Part shown: one piece after another, positions 45,303 to 53,262 of the stretch
Position numbering within the stretch: position 1 is the first letter of the stretch
How the letters are laid out: the number at the start of each line of letters is the position of its first letter
Origin: BS150m-G50 sp964501185 [NCBI: uncultured Bacteroidia bacterium]
GTDB taxonomy: Bacteria > CAIWAD01 > BS150m-G50
DNA length: 64,000 nt
Assembly: GCA_964501185.1 (NCBI GenBank)
Contig: CAZCRT010000007.1
Coordinates: 1-64,000, forward strand
Direction: 5' to 3'
Program-made: the position numbers and the translations under genes
The notes under the pieces: model-generated
The model's database searches: none
Told to the model about the DNA's origin: nothing
What the model saw: the letters and a program-made list of their open reading frames with translations, nothing else

Positions 45303-45857
45303 ATGGATTCAGAAAAATTAGTAGAAGTGAACATCGTTGAAGTTTCAATCGACAAAACCAACCAGTCCAGCATCGTAGTGTTGCGGGAAAAGGATGGTGA
45401 CCGCTGGTTTCCAATCCATGTAGGTCCGATCGAAGCCCACACAATCACCTATATTCTCAGCGGCGCAACCTATACCCGGCCATTGACATTCGACACTATC
45501 GTCCACATTCTGGAAGCTCTGGGCGGTGTCGTAGTGCAGATCGTTATAACCGAGATGCGGGACAGCACCTTCTTCTCAACTATCGAGCTGATTCGCGAAG
45601 ATGGCGCCACAGTTCTGGTTGATGCCCGGCCCTCAGACGCAATCCCGCTGGCATTGAAACTGGGGCTCCCCATTCATGTCACCCGGAAGGTTATTGATGA
45701 AATCGGACGTTCGGGTGAACCGGAAGTAATCGACCGGGATGAGAAGATCAGCGAGCTGAAAGCGCGGCTTAAGGTTGCTGTTGAAGCGGAACAATACGAG
45801 AAGGCTGCCCGTCTTCGAGACCTGATCAGCGAGTTGCAGAATGACCAGAATGACTGA
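45303..45857 (+). CDS. Bifunctional nuclease family protein (DUF151) with UVR motif
   Basis: A 184-residue protein: the BFN/DUF151 domain (about 1-135) with IVVLREKDGDRWFPIHVGPIEA, RPLTFD and DARPSDAIPLAL, then a C-terminal UvrB/UvrC-type helical hairpin (about 145-180, ELKARLKVAVEAEQYEKAARLRDLI). BFN proteins have nuclease activity in some members and are often fused to this motif in FCB bacteria. The ATG has no Shine-Dalgarno but sits at the predicted transcription start. The next gene overlaps its end. Confidence 0.9.
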   Translation: MDSEKLVEVNIVEVSIDKTNQSSIVVLREKDGDRWFPIHVGPIEAHTITYILSGATYTRPLTFDTIVHILEALGGVVVQIVITEMRDSTFFSTIELIREDGATVLVDARPSDAIPLALKLGLPIHVTRKVIDEIGRSGEPEVIDRDEKISELKARLKVAVEAEQYEKAARLRDLISELQNDQND

Positions 45858-46515
45858 CGGTATTCCGCGATTTCCAGTAAGCAAACTGCTGGAAGAACGG
45901 GAGCGATTCGCCTATCTGGGCTCACTCCTCGGCGGTATGATACACAACCTGAATAATCCCCTCAATGCAGTCATGGGTGTTTCGCAGCTAATGGAGTTGC
46001 GACTGCCTGATGATAAGGATATTCCCCGCCTGCTGAAATACATCGATGAACTGGCCAATCAACTGCGGGAGATAACCAGCAAGGTTCAATTTGAGGAACG
46101 GATGCCCCGCATTGACGATCTGCCAGCCTGGCTGGATCAGGAAATGCGGTTCTACCGCTGTCACCTCGGATTCAAGCATGGTGTTGAGGTGAAGCTGGAA
46201 CTGGACGCCGGGCGCTTTCCGACCATAGATGTTCCCGGTTTGCCGGTGACGACATTTTTCTTCCGCTTCATAGAGTGGATGAGCGGAGTGATTGATCACA
46301 AAAAGAAAGCGGAACTGGTTTTACGCACGACACCGGAACCGTCAGATCCGGTACTGCTGCTGGAGTTGCATCTTGTTCAGGCTGAAGCTGCGACAGCATC
46401 TACCCTGGTGGATCTGATTGATCTTCTGGCTGTGGATAATATCGAATGTCAACTTGATATCATCTCCGACACCGATCTTGCCTGGCAGCTGACTTTTCCC
46501 AGACCCCGGGCGTAG
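45841..46515 (+). CDS. Histidine-kinase-like protein without a clear ATPase core
   Basis: About 222-224 residues. An H-box is present at residue 30-40 (LGGMIHNLNNPLNAVMG), as in HisKA domains, followed by a dimerisation hairpin (KYIDELANQLREI). The region after residue 115 has the size of a HATPase domain, but N, G1 and G2 boxes (NAxxA, DxGxG, GxGLGL) are not found. It may therefore be a pseudokinase or phosphotransfer partner. No signal peptide or sensor is present. Start uncertain: ATG 45841 and 45850 both overlap the previous gene, and no ribosome binding site decides between them. Confidence 0.65.
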   Translation: MTRMTDGIPRFPVSKLLEERERFAYLGSLLGGMIHNLNNPLNAVMGVSQLMELRLPDDKDIPRLLKYIDELANQLREITSKVQFEERMPRIDDLPAWLDQEMRFYRCHLGFKHGVEVKLELDAGRFPTIDVPGLPVTTFFFRFIEWMSGVIDHKKKAELVLRTTPEPSDPVLLLELHLVQAEAATASTLVDLIDLLAVDNIECQLDIISDTDLAWQLTFPRPRA

Positions 46516-46585
46516 TGAGCAGGAAGGCCAACAGCAGCGGCAGGTTCACAAAGAAACAAATCACCACATCCTGACTGGAGGAAAT

Positions 46586-46966
46586 ATGCCGGAAAACACA
46601 GAACAGATTCCGATAGAGGAAAAACGCAAACTGCTCTTTGTACAACTGTTGACTTCATTTCAGCAGGCTGCCTGGACCGGTCTGGGTAAGATTCAGGGTC
46701 CCGATGGTAAAATTGCAATCGATCTGGATGCAGCTTCAGCTTATATCGACCTGCTGGACATGTTGCGTGACCTGACCCAGGGTAATCTTGAAGATGAACT
46801 CTCCAGATTGCTGGAAAAGATGGTCGGTGATCTGAAACTCAACTACCTGGAAGAAAGCAGCAAGAAGAGATCTGCTGATGAGGAAACCACAGAAGCAGCC
46901 GCAGAGGAAGACAATGATCCTCCTGCTGATGAGGGTGCAACAGAAGATCAGACAAAAAGTGAATAG
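46586..46966 (+). CDS. DUF1844-family protein
   Basis: A 126-residue protein. The first 90 residues have the DUF1844 pattern (LLFVQLLTSFQQAAWTGLGK, IDLDAASAYIDLLDMLRDLTQGNLEDEL). The tail (about 90-126) is highly acidic with Asp, Glu, Ala and Pro and probably disordered. GGAGGAAAT precedes the ATG. DUF1844 proteins occur in many diderm bacteria without an assigned role. Confidence 0.88.
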   Translation: MPENTEQIPIEEKRKLLFVQLLTSFQQAAWTGLGKIQGPDGKIAIDLDAASAYIDLLDMLRDLTQGNLEDELSRLLEKMVGDLKLNYLEESSKKRSADEETTEAAAEEDNDPPADEGATEDQTKSE

Positions 46967-46998
46967 CAGGGTTCTCCCACAGCCTGCAAATAAACAGC

Positions 46999-47412
46999 GT
47001 GACTTCAACTGTATCCAGCCGTCTGCGACGTGAACTGAAGACCCTGACAATAATGATCAGGCGCTATTGTAATCATCATCATGAGCATGACGATGGTGTA
47101 TCCGGCCTCTGCCCGGAATGTGAGACATTACAGTATTACGCATTACAACGGATCGAGAAGTGCCCCTTCCTCAAACAGGAAAAACCCGAAGATAATCAGG
47201 TAGCGCTTCAGCATGAGCCATCGCAAAATAACAAGACCTGCTTTGAAGTTGAGAAACCACCCTGTGATCAGTGCCCTGTCCACTGTTATCGGCCGGAAAT
47301 GCGGGAACAGATCAGGCAGGTAATGAGGTGGACCGGACCCCGGATGTTGTGGCGGCATCCCTGGCTGACACTGTTCCACCTCTGGAATGGTAGACGTTAT
47401 AAGGGACAGTAG
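46999..47412 (+). CDS. YgbA-type nitrous-oxide-stimulated family protein
   Basis: A 137-residue cytoplasmic protein of the YgbA_NO family, named for NO-induced promoters. Features are RELKTLTIMIRRYCNHHH, GLCPECETLQYYALQRIEKCPF, CDQCPVHCYRPEMREQIRQVMRWTGPRMLWRHP; the many Cys and His suggest a metal site. Compared with short homologues it has about 20 extra residues between CPF and CDQC. E. coli YgbA is controlled by NsrR and helps recovery from nitrosative stress. Start is GTG at 46999, upstream of the conserved region, with a poor ribosome binding site. Confidence 0.85.
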   Translation: MTSTVSSRLRRELKTLTIMIRRYCNHHHEHDDGVSGLCPECETLQYYALQRIEKCPFLKQEKPEDNQVALQHEPSQNNKTCFEVEKPPCDQCPVHCYRPEMREQIRQVMRWTGPRMLWRHPWLTLFHLWNGRRYKGQ

Positions 47413-47437
47413 ACAGCATACAGAATACAGGAGACAG
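47406..47437. repeat. Dispersed repeat arm, CAGGAGACAG family
   Basis: The arm contains AGACAGCATACAGAATACAG and GGAGACAG, and includes the stop codon of the YgbA-type gene. An inverted, more diverged arm is at 47671-47708. It is the same family as the hairpin at 13967-14047. Confidence 0.65.
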
Positions 47438-47528
47438 GTCATCGACTCTATTCTGTAGGAATTGACCCGGAGATCTATTCGCCTTTTGTATCACAATTTA
47501 ACGGGATGCGAAAGAGTCAGAATACAAT

Positions 47529-47680
47529 TAATGGAGTTGAGACAGGCGACCGATCGCTACAGGAGGTAAAAACTCAAGTGCGTGATAACTTTCTCTTATT
47601 CTGCTAATGGAGTTGAGACAGGCGACCGATCGCTACAGGAGGTAAAAACTCAAGTGCGTGATAACTTTCTCTTATTCTGC
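47529..47680. repeat. Perfect tandem duplication of 76 bases
   Basis: 47529-47604 and 47605-47680 are the same, base for base, starting TAATGGAGTTGAGACAGGCG and ending TTCTCTTATTCTGC. The unit is not a multiple of three and includes no gene. The last bases enter the second arm of the flanking dispersed repeat. Between 47438 and 47528 nothing recognisable is seen. Confidence 0.95.
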
Positions 47681-47708
47681 ATTCTACCTGCTGACTACTG
47701 CATGCTGC
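47671..47708. repeat. Dispersed repeat arm, inverted CAGGAGACAG family
   Basis: TTCTGCATTCTACCTGCTG and CTACTGCATGCTGC are a diverged, inverted counterpart to the arm at 47406-47437. The two arms bracket the 76-base tandem duplication. Confidence 0.5.
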
Positions 47709-47738
47709 TATTTCTTATCCGGCCAATCCTCGAAATCA

Positions 47739-47767
47739 TTGACAAACAAACAGATCTCAGATAAATT
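47739..47767 (+). promoter_or_regulatory. Sigma-70-type promoter of the adenylate-forming-like gene
   Basis: TTGACA (47739-47744), a 17-base spacer and TAAATT (47762-47767). Transcription would start near 47774, some 14 bases ahead of the first candidate start codon. Confidence 0.6.
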
Positions 47768-47787
47768 AAAAGTCTCTGTAATTTGGA

Positions 47788-49449
47788 TTGATCTGTTCAC
47801 CACTGTTGAATAAAACCGACAACCAAGAGCTGGAATTGAAGTATAAAGTTCGCAAAAACAAGACAAAAGAAACCGATATTGATCTGTCCTTCCTGCAGCA
47901 GGAGATTAATACCGACCTGCTGGAACAGCTTTACGACATTGTAGCCACTCATCCAGAACATATCGCTGTTCGCTGGCATGAAGAACAGCTGAGCTACGGT
48001 ATGCTGATGCAGCGAGTGGAACAAACAGCTCTGAAGCTGCGCGAGCAGGGTGTTAACGAACAATCACGTTTACTACTGTTTCACCCGAACAGTATTGAAT
48101 ATGTTATCCTGTTACTGGCCGGCCTAACTACCGGGGCAGTGTTAATTCCAATCGACTATAAACTGACCCCCGATCTGCTTCAGCGTGTTATTCATGAAGC
48201 AGCACCCAATTTTGCCAGTTATCCGGCTCACATGGCAGATCGCATCCGCCGTGAAGAGCACATGTTTGCCAGAGACATCCGTTTCCTGATATCTGATGCT
48301 GATGGAGAGCCGGGACCGCAGGCAACCCACATCAATACAGACTTTCTGGAGCAGGCTGCGCCCCGGGTAAATCAGCATGTTCAAACCCGTATTGTGTATT
48401 TCTATCGCAACCAGCGTGGCAGGATGATCGGTGCGGAGTTCCGGGTGAATAAGCTGGTATCGCAGGCTCACAAAGTGCGTCGCCGGTTTTCGATCTTCAA
48501 GTCAGATCACCTGCTCTGTCAGATGTCGCTGGCACATTACGTAGTGCTTTCCAATATGCTGTTTCCATCCCTGCTTTCCTCAGCCACTCTGCTATTGCTG
48601 GACCGTGAAGAGGATGACAACCGGGTGGATGAGATCATCGAGCGCTACAGACCACACCTGATGGTCAATACGCGCAAGTACTATTACATTTTGCTCAAGC
48701 ATTTACGTGATAGCGGTCGCAAACACAAAATCGTGAATTGTGTCATGATTTACGATGGCACCAGACTGGACTGGATGGAGGAATTTGAGGAGCAATTCAG
48801 AGCGCATCTGCTTCCGGGCCTCGCCTCCCCTTTGATTGCCGGTTTTGTAACACTGACCCTGCCTTTTCTCTGCCGGGTGGAGGGTTCCGTCGGGACACCG
48901 ATGATCGGGATCGAGTACCATATCATTAACAGGGATGGAGAAGTACTACCTGCCGGGGAGTGGGGAGAACTGGTGATTGATTCACCCTACGGACTGGATA
49001 ATTTCTACAACAATACGGACCTCCAGTTCGAGAAGGCTGTTGAAGACTACTATCGTACGCATCAGATGGCCCGGCAGGATGCCGGTGGTTATCTTTACCT
49101 GGCAGATGAAGTACAGGATGTTATCCGGATGCGTGGATTCGATATCTCTCCTCTTGAAATAGAGGAGGAATTGATGAAGCTGCCTGGTGTGGATGATGCT
49201 GTTGCCACAAATGGATTTACCCGTCGTAATGAGACGATTATTGCTTTCGTGAAGCTGGAGGAAGGGTCACAGCTTGCCAGCGATGAGGTTCTCCACGAGG
49301 CCTGTCAGGCAATGCCCGGCTATCTGCATCCGGAACAGGTTCTGCTGGTTGAAGAGATCCCGTACAATAACGAAGATCGCAAGATGCGTCTCGAATTGAA
49401 GAATAGAATGGAAAATAAGATAACAGGAGGTTCAAGTGAGTCAGTTTAA
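47788..49449 (+). CDS. Degenerate AMP-binding (acyl-CoA synthetase-like) protein
   Basis: About 553 residues with the fold order of adenylate-forming enzymes: LEQLYDIVATHPEHIAVRW, LSYGMLMQRVEQTALKLREQGV, GLTTGAVLIPIDYKL, then the C-terminal hinge VIRMRGFDISPLEIEEEL (about residue 445-460). The ATP site is lost. The P-loop near residue 202 reads YFYRNQRGRMIG instead of YTSGTTGxPKG, the core motif YGxTE is missing, TGD is THQ and GR before the hinge is AD. The final catalytic Lys region reads NNEDRKMRLE. It is likely a non-catalytic binding protein. The start is uncertain: TTG 47788 and TTG 47806 are possible, no ATG is near. It overlaps the EF-G-like gene by 14 bases. Confidence 0.7.
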   Translation: MICSPLLNKTDNQELELKYKVRKNKTKETDIDLSFLQQEINTDLLEQLYDIVATHPEHIAVRWHEEQLSYGMLMQRVEQTALKLREQGVNEQSRLLLFHPNSIEYVILLLAGLTTGAVLIPIDYKLTPDLLQRVIHEAAPNFASYPAHMADRIRREEHMFARDIRFLISDADGEPGPQATHINTDFLEQAAPRVNQHVQTRIVYFYRNQRGRMIGAEFRVNKLVSQAHKVRRRFSIFKSDHLLCQMSLAHYVVLSNMLFPSLLSSATLLLLDREEDDNRVDEIIERYRPHLMVNTRKYYYILLKHLRDSGRKHKIVNCVMIYDGTRLDWMEEFEEQFRAHLLPGLASPLIAGFVTLTLPFLCRVEGSVGTPMIGIEYHIINRDGEVLPAGEWGELVIDSPYGLDNFYNNTDLQFEKAVEDYYRTHQMARQDAGGYLYLADEVQDVIRMRGFDISPLEIEEELMKLPGVDDAVATNGFTRRNETIIAFVKLEEGSQLASDEVLHEACQAMPGYLHPEQVLLVEEIPYNNEDRKMRLELKNRMENKITGGSSESV

Positions 49450-51520
49450 ACCAGAGGATATCCGCAATGTGGTTGTTATAGGCCACGAAGGAAGTGGCAA
49501 AACCATGTTGACAGAAGCATTCCTCAGGAGTATGGGTGAAATCATCCGTATGGGGTCGATCGAGGATGGCTCAACCGTTTGTGATCATAATCAGGAAGAG
49601 ATAGACCGCACGAAATCGATCAGTCTGGCGCTCTGTCAGGGACAGCACAAGGGTAAGAAGATCAACCTGCTGGATACACCCGGATTCGCTGAGTTTTCCG
49701 GAGAGGTGCTGACCGGTGTCCGTGTGGCTGATTCCGCTGTAGTAACTGTTTCCGCACAGAACGGCGTAGAAGTCGGTACGGAACTTTTCTGGGAGCAGGC
49801 CAGGCAGCGTGATCTTTCGGGACTGTTTGTGATCAATCATCTCGATAAAGAACAGGCGAATTTTGACAGTACTCTGGACGAGCTGAAGCAGGTTTTCGGC
49901 AGCGCCATTCTCCCATTACAGATTCCGGTGAACGCTGGCAGTGAGAACTTTGACACAGTTATTGACCTCGGGCTTATGAAGCAGCTCAAGTTTACCACTG
50001 ATGGTTCCGGAGATTACACAGAGGAAGAACTCAGTGGTGATGCCAGGTCCCAGGCTGACGAGATGCTGGAGGCAATGACTGAAACTGTCGCCGAAAGTGA
50101 TGACGAACTACTCGAAAAATTCTTTGAAGCCGGCGAGCTGACTCCTGACGAATTCAAGGCCGGTCTGGAAAAGGGAATTGCGACTGGCAAGATTTACCCG
50201 GTTCTCTGTTCTGTAGCTTCCCGTAATCGCGGCCCCCGTCGGATTCTGGACATGCTGGCGGATTACTTCCCCGCGCCCAGCGACCGTCCCGGTGAAGTTG
50301 TGAAATCAGGGGACAGCGAGAAAGAGATCAGTTGTGCACCCGATGGTGAGCTTTCCGCGATGGTTTTCAAGACTGTTGTGGAAAAGCATGTGGGTGAGCT
50401 TTCCTTTTTCCGTGTTTTTAGTGGTAAGGCTACTACAGGTGCTGAAGTCAAGAATGTTTCCCAGAAGGGAGATACTACCAAATTTGGGCAGCTGTTTTAT
50501 CCTGCCGGTAAGAATCGCAAGGATACCGATGCTGTTATCGCCGGTGATATCGGTGTGACTGTCAAGATGAAAAGTTGCCGCACAGGTGATTCACTGATTC
50601 CGAAGAGTGGGAACTATACCTTTGCACCGGTGAATTTCCCTGAAACGGTACACGATGAAGCGATCAAGGCTGTAACCGAAGGTGATGAGGAAAAGATATC
50701 CACCGGCCTGCAGGCGCTGATGGCTGAGGATCCATCCTTCCAGGTTATTCACAGTGCCGAGCTGAATCAGATTATCATTGCCGGGCAGGGTGAGATGCAG
50801 CTGCAGATTCTGGTCGAGAAGCTGAAGACCCGTTATGGAGTTGAAGCCAGGCTCAGCGAACCGGGTGTTCCATTCCGTGAAACAATTACCGCCAGGGCTG
50901 ATGAGAAATACAGGCATAAAAAGCAGTCCGGTGGCGCCGGGCAGTTTGCTGAGGTCTGGATGCGGATCGAGCCGATGGAACGTGGCGGTGATTTTGAATT
51001 CGCCTCCGAAGTCGTCGGTGGTAATATCTCCCAGCCTTTCATCCCCGCTATCGAGAAGGGTATCAAGCAGGTCATGAACCAGGGTATCGTTTCCGGTCAC
51101 AAAGTTGTTGATGTAAAAGCAATTGTCTACGACGGTAAGGAACACCCGGTGGACAGTAAGGATATCGCTTTCCAGATTGCCGGCCGGGAGGTTTTCAAGA
51201 TGGCAGTCAAGAAGGCCAAACCGATCCTGCTGGAGCCGATCTATGATATCCGGGTCAAGGTGCCGGAAGACTACATGGGTGATGTGATGGGCGACATTTC
51301 CTCCCGCCGTGGAAAAATCCAGGGTATGGAAGCGGAAGGACGCTATCAGGTCATCAATGCCAAAGTGCCGCTGGCAGACCTGTATCGCTACTGCACACAC
51401 CTGCGTTCAATGACACAGGGGCGCGGTATTTTCTCCCGTACTTTCTCACACTATGAGAAGATGCCGGAAGAAGAGGCGAAGAAGGTTGTCGCCGCCTATG
51501 AATCCAGCCAGGTGGAGTAG
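49436..51520 (+). CDS. fusA: Elongation factor G-like translational GTPase
   Basis: A 694-residue protein with the five-domain EF-G layout. The GTP site reads GHEGSGKTML (G1), LLDTPGFAEF (G3) and NHLDK (G4). In G3 the catalytic His of canonical EF-G (DTPGH) is Phe, as in EF-G-2-type paralogues, which have Tyr there. Domains IV and V are recognisable (GVPFRETITARADEKYRHKKQSGGAGQFAEV, PVDSKDIAFQIAGREVFKMAVKKA, PEDYMGDVMGDISSRRG). This is the EF-G-like branch, so the genome may have another, main EF-G. GTG 49436 has AGGAGGT upstream inside the end of the previous gene, giving translational coupling. Confidence 0.85.
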   Translation: MSQFKPEDIRNVVVIGHEGSGKTMLTEAFLRSMGEIIRMGSIEDGSTVCDHNQEEIDRTKSISLALCQGQHKGKKINLLDTPGFAEFSGEVLTGVRVADSAVVTVSAQNGVEVGTELFWEQARQRDLSGLFVINHLDKEQANFDSTLDELKQVFGSAILPLQIPVNAGSENFDTVIDLGLMKQLKFTTDGSGDYTEEELSGDARSQADEMLEAMTETVAESDDELLEKFFEAGELTPDEFKAGLEKGIATGKIYPVLCSVASRNRGPRRILDMLADYFPAPSDRPGEVVKSGDSEKEISCAPDGELSAMVFKTVVEKHVGELSFFRVFSGKATTGAEVKNVSQKGDTTKFGQLFYPAGKNRKDTDAVIAGDIGVTVKMKSCRTGDSLIPKSGNYTFAPVNFPETVHDEAIKAVTEGDEEKISTGLQALMAEDPSFQVIHSAELNQIIIAGQGEMQLQILVEKLKTRYGVEARLSEPGVPFRETITARADEKYRHKKQSGGAGQFAEVWMRIEPMERGGDFEFASEVVGGNISQPFIPAIEKGIKQVMNQGIVSGHKVVDVKAIVYDGKEHPVDSKDIAFQIAGREVFKMAVKKAKPILLEPIYDIRVKVPEDYMGDVMGDISSRRGKIQGMEAEGRYQVINAKVPLADLYRYCTHLRSMTQGRGIFSRTFSHYEKMPEEEAKKVVAAYESSQVE

Positions 51521-51583
51521 TCCGGCTGACCGATTGAGAAGAGAAACGGGCCGGACTGCATCATGTATGTGGTCCGGCTTTTT
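51519..51583 (+). terminator. Terminator with a competing upstream stem
   Basis: GCCGGAC (51550-51556) and GTCCGGC (51572-51578) form a stem followed by five T. AGTCCGGC (51519-51526), overlapping the stop codon, pairs perfectly with GCCGGACT (51550-51557) and would break the terminator stem. It can act as a switch between stop and read-through into the HIT gene. Confidence 0.7.
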
Positions 51584-51610
51584 CAATTTGAACCATGCAG
51601 GAGTGACGAT

Positions 51611-52111
51611 ATGGATAAGCTCTGGGCCCCCTGGCGCATGCAGTATATCGAGCAGATTGATGATTCGGAGGGGGAGGGGTGTATCTTCTGCAGTAAACCC
51701 GGGCAGAAGAATGACCGGGAAAACCTGCTGCTTCACCGCTCTGAGCACGCCTATGTGTTGATGAATCTCTTTCCTTACAATAACGGTCACCTGCTGATCA
51801 TCCCCTTCCATCATAGCGGTGACCTGCTGGATTGCAAACCGGAGGTTCTGCAAAACTGTCAGGAGCTGCTGCAGCTCAGCATGCGTGTTCTGAATGCAGC
51901 CTGGCAACCACAGGGTTTCAACATAGGGCTGAATCAGGGACGCTGTGCCGGTGCGGGTATAGATCAACACCTCCATTATCACATTGTGCCACGTTGGTCA
52001 GGTGACACCAATTTCATGCCGCTTCTGGGTGAGACGAAGGTCATCTCTCATGAACTGGGAAAATCCTGGGATAAGCTGCAGCCACTGTTTGAAGAGTATA
52101 GCAGGCTATGA
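51611..52111 (+). CDS. HIT-family hydrolase or Ap4A phosphorylase-like protein
   Basis: A 166-residue histidine triad protein: CIFC zinc-type Cys pair (about residue 24), HAYVLMNLFPYNNGHLLIIP, FNIGLNQGRCAGAGIDQHLHYHIVPRW with the HxHxH catalytic motif. It should hydrolyse or phosphorolyse nucleotide phosphates such as diadenosine tetraphosphate. ATG 51611 is preceded by AGGAG. The stop codon shares the ATGA of the next start. Confidence 0.9.
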   Translation: MDKLWAPWRMQYIEQIDDSEGEGCIFCSKPGQKNDRENLLLHRSEHAYVLMNLFPYNNGHLLIIPFHHSGDLLDCKPEVLQNCQELLQLSMRVLNAAWQPQGFNIGLNQGRCAGAGIDQHLHYHIVPRWSGDTNFMPLLGETKVISHELGKSWDKLQPLFEEYSRL

Positions 52112-53262
52112 AGCACCCGTTGCCACTACATCTGATTATAATTGCTCTAGTGTTGCTGTCCGGGTGCGCCCCCACTGCGGTAGTAACCCGAGACCCGGTT
52201 GAACACTATCAGGCTGTCAGGGTGGGTGATCCTCTACAGTTGTATGTTACCCGACTGCCGGCTGACCTGAAGCAGGGTCTGGCTGATCGCAGCCCGCAAT
52301 TTATGACTGCAGCAGACAGTGCGGAAATGAGGGATTTCAAGCGGTGGTTGAGTAGTGAGTTCTTTCTCACCTGCCGGGTGCCGGTCACTGTACCACCTGA
52401 CTCTCTGGTGGACCAGTATCTCAAACTTGCCGGGCATTCCTGGTATCTGCGTCATATCCTGCTGGCAGATTCGATGACTGCCCGGGAAGTTGAAAAAGCT
52501 CTGGAGTCAAATGCTGATTTTGCTTCACTGGCAATCGCAAGCAGTCTGGATCCAGGTAGCGCAGGGCAGGGTGGTGTACTCCCCCCGACACATCTGGCGG
52601 AAACGGTGTTTGCTTTTGAGCAGGCTTTTCTGGACCTGCAGCCCGGAGAAATGTCATCGCCGGTTACGACTCCATTCGGCTGGCATCTGATACAGCTTGA
52701 CTCCCTGATTGATTGTGATACACTTTTCAAAAGCGATGAAGATATTGTGGCACATCTGGAACGTGCGCTGCACAACCGGGCCACAAATGACTATATGACC
52801 GGTTTGTATCACAAATACAGGGTGGTAATCGATGAGGACAACTGGGGCAGCCAGGCCCCGGCGGCAGTCTGGGACGAACGCCAGTTGCCGGTAGAAGACT
52901 CTGATTGCCTCCTGCCACAGCATGGTGAATACTATTCAGAAGGACGCAGATGTGTCAGCGGTATAGCACTTGACAGCCTGCTCCGGGTTGCATTCTCCGG
53001 CAAGATTGAGGTGGATTCTTTCGACGATAGTTTTCGGCTTGATTTCCTGCACCACTTCATCGATCAGGAGTTGCTTTACCGGCAGTCAATGATCACCGGT
53101 TTTTGCGCAGGCAATGATATACAACTGGCGCTGGAGAAGAAACGGACGCTTGTCAGGGCATCCGCAACGCTGCGTGGGTTGTTGCCTGTAAATGAAACGG
53201 CTGAGGATCTACCCTCACCCGAGCAGTTGTGGGAGCTGCTTGACAAGAATATGAATCCTTAG
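52108..53262 (+). CDS. Parvulin-type peptidylprolyl isomerase lipoprotein
   Basis: A 384-residue lipoprotein (lipobox LLSGC, Cys20). The parvulin domain spans about residues 113-210, with YLRHILL, ADFASLAIASSLDPGSAGQGGVLPP and PVTTPFGWHLIQLDS. The N- and C-terminal parts are helical and resemble the chaperone arms of SurA or PrsA. It should aid folding of outer-membrane proteins, which are abundant here. Its ATG overlaps the HIT stop by four bases. Its end overlaps that of the convergent membrane protein gene by four bases. Confidence 0.88.
   Translation: MKHPLPLHLIIIALVLLSGCAPTAVVTRDPVEHYQAVRVGDPLQLYVTRLPADLKQGLADRSPQFMTAADSAEMRDFKRWLSSEFFLTCRVPVTVPPDSLVDQYLKLAGHSWYLRHILLADSMTAREVEKALESNADFASLAIASSLDPGSAGQGGVLPPTHLAETVFAFEQAFLDLQPGEMSSPVTTPFGWHLIQLDSLIDCDTLFKSDEDIVAHLERALHNRATNDYMTGLYHKYRVVIDEDNWGSQAPAAVWDERQLPVEDSDCLLPQHGEYYSEGRRCVSGIALDSLLRVAFSGKIEVDSFDDSFRLDFLHHFIDQELLYRQSMITGFCAGNDIQLALEKKRTLVRASATLRGLLPVNETAEDLPSPEQLWELLDKNMNP

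Noticed and set aside
47582-47764. Open frame of 60 codons across the tandem duplication
   Set aside because: It depends on a GTG within the repeat and its content does not resemble a protein; the 76-base unit is not a multiple of three.
49436-51520. Tetracycline-resistance-type ribosomal protection protein (TetM-like)
   Set aside because: The domain IV motifs and the G1 and G3 sequences fit the EF-G-like branch better, and there is no sign of transfer.
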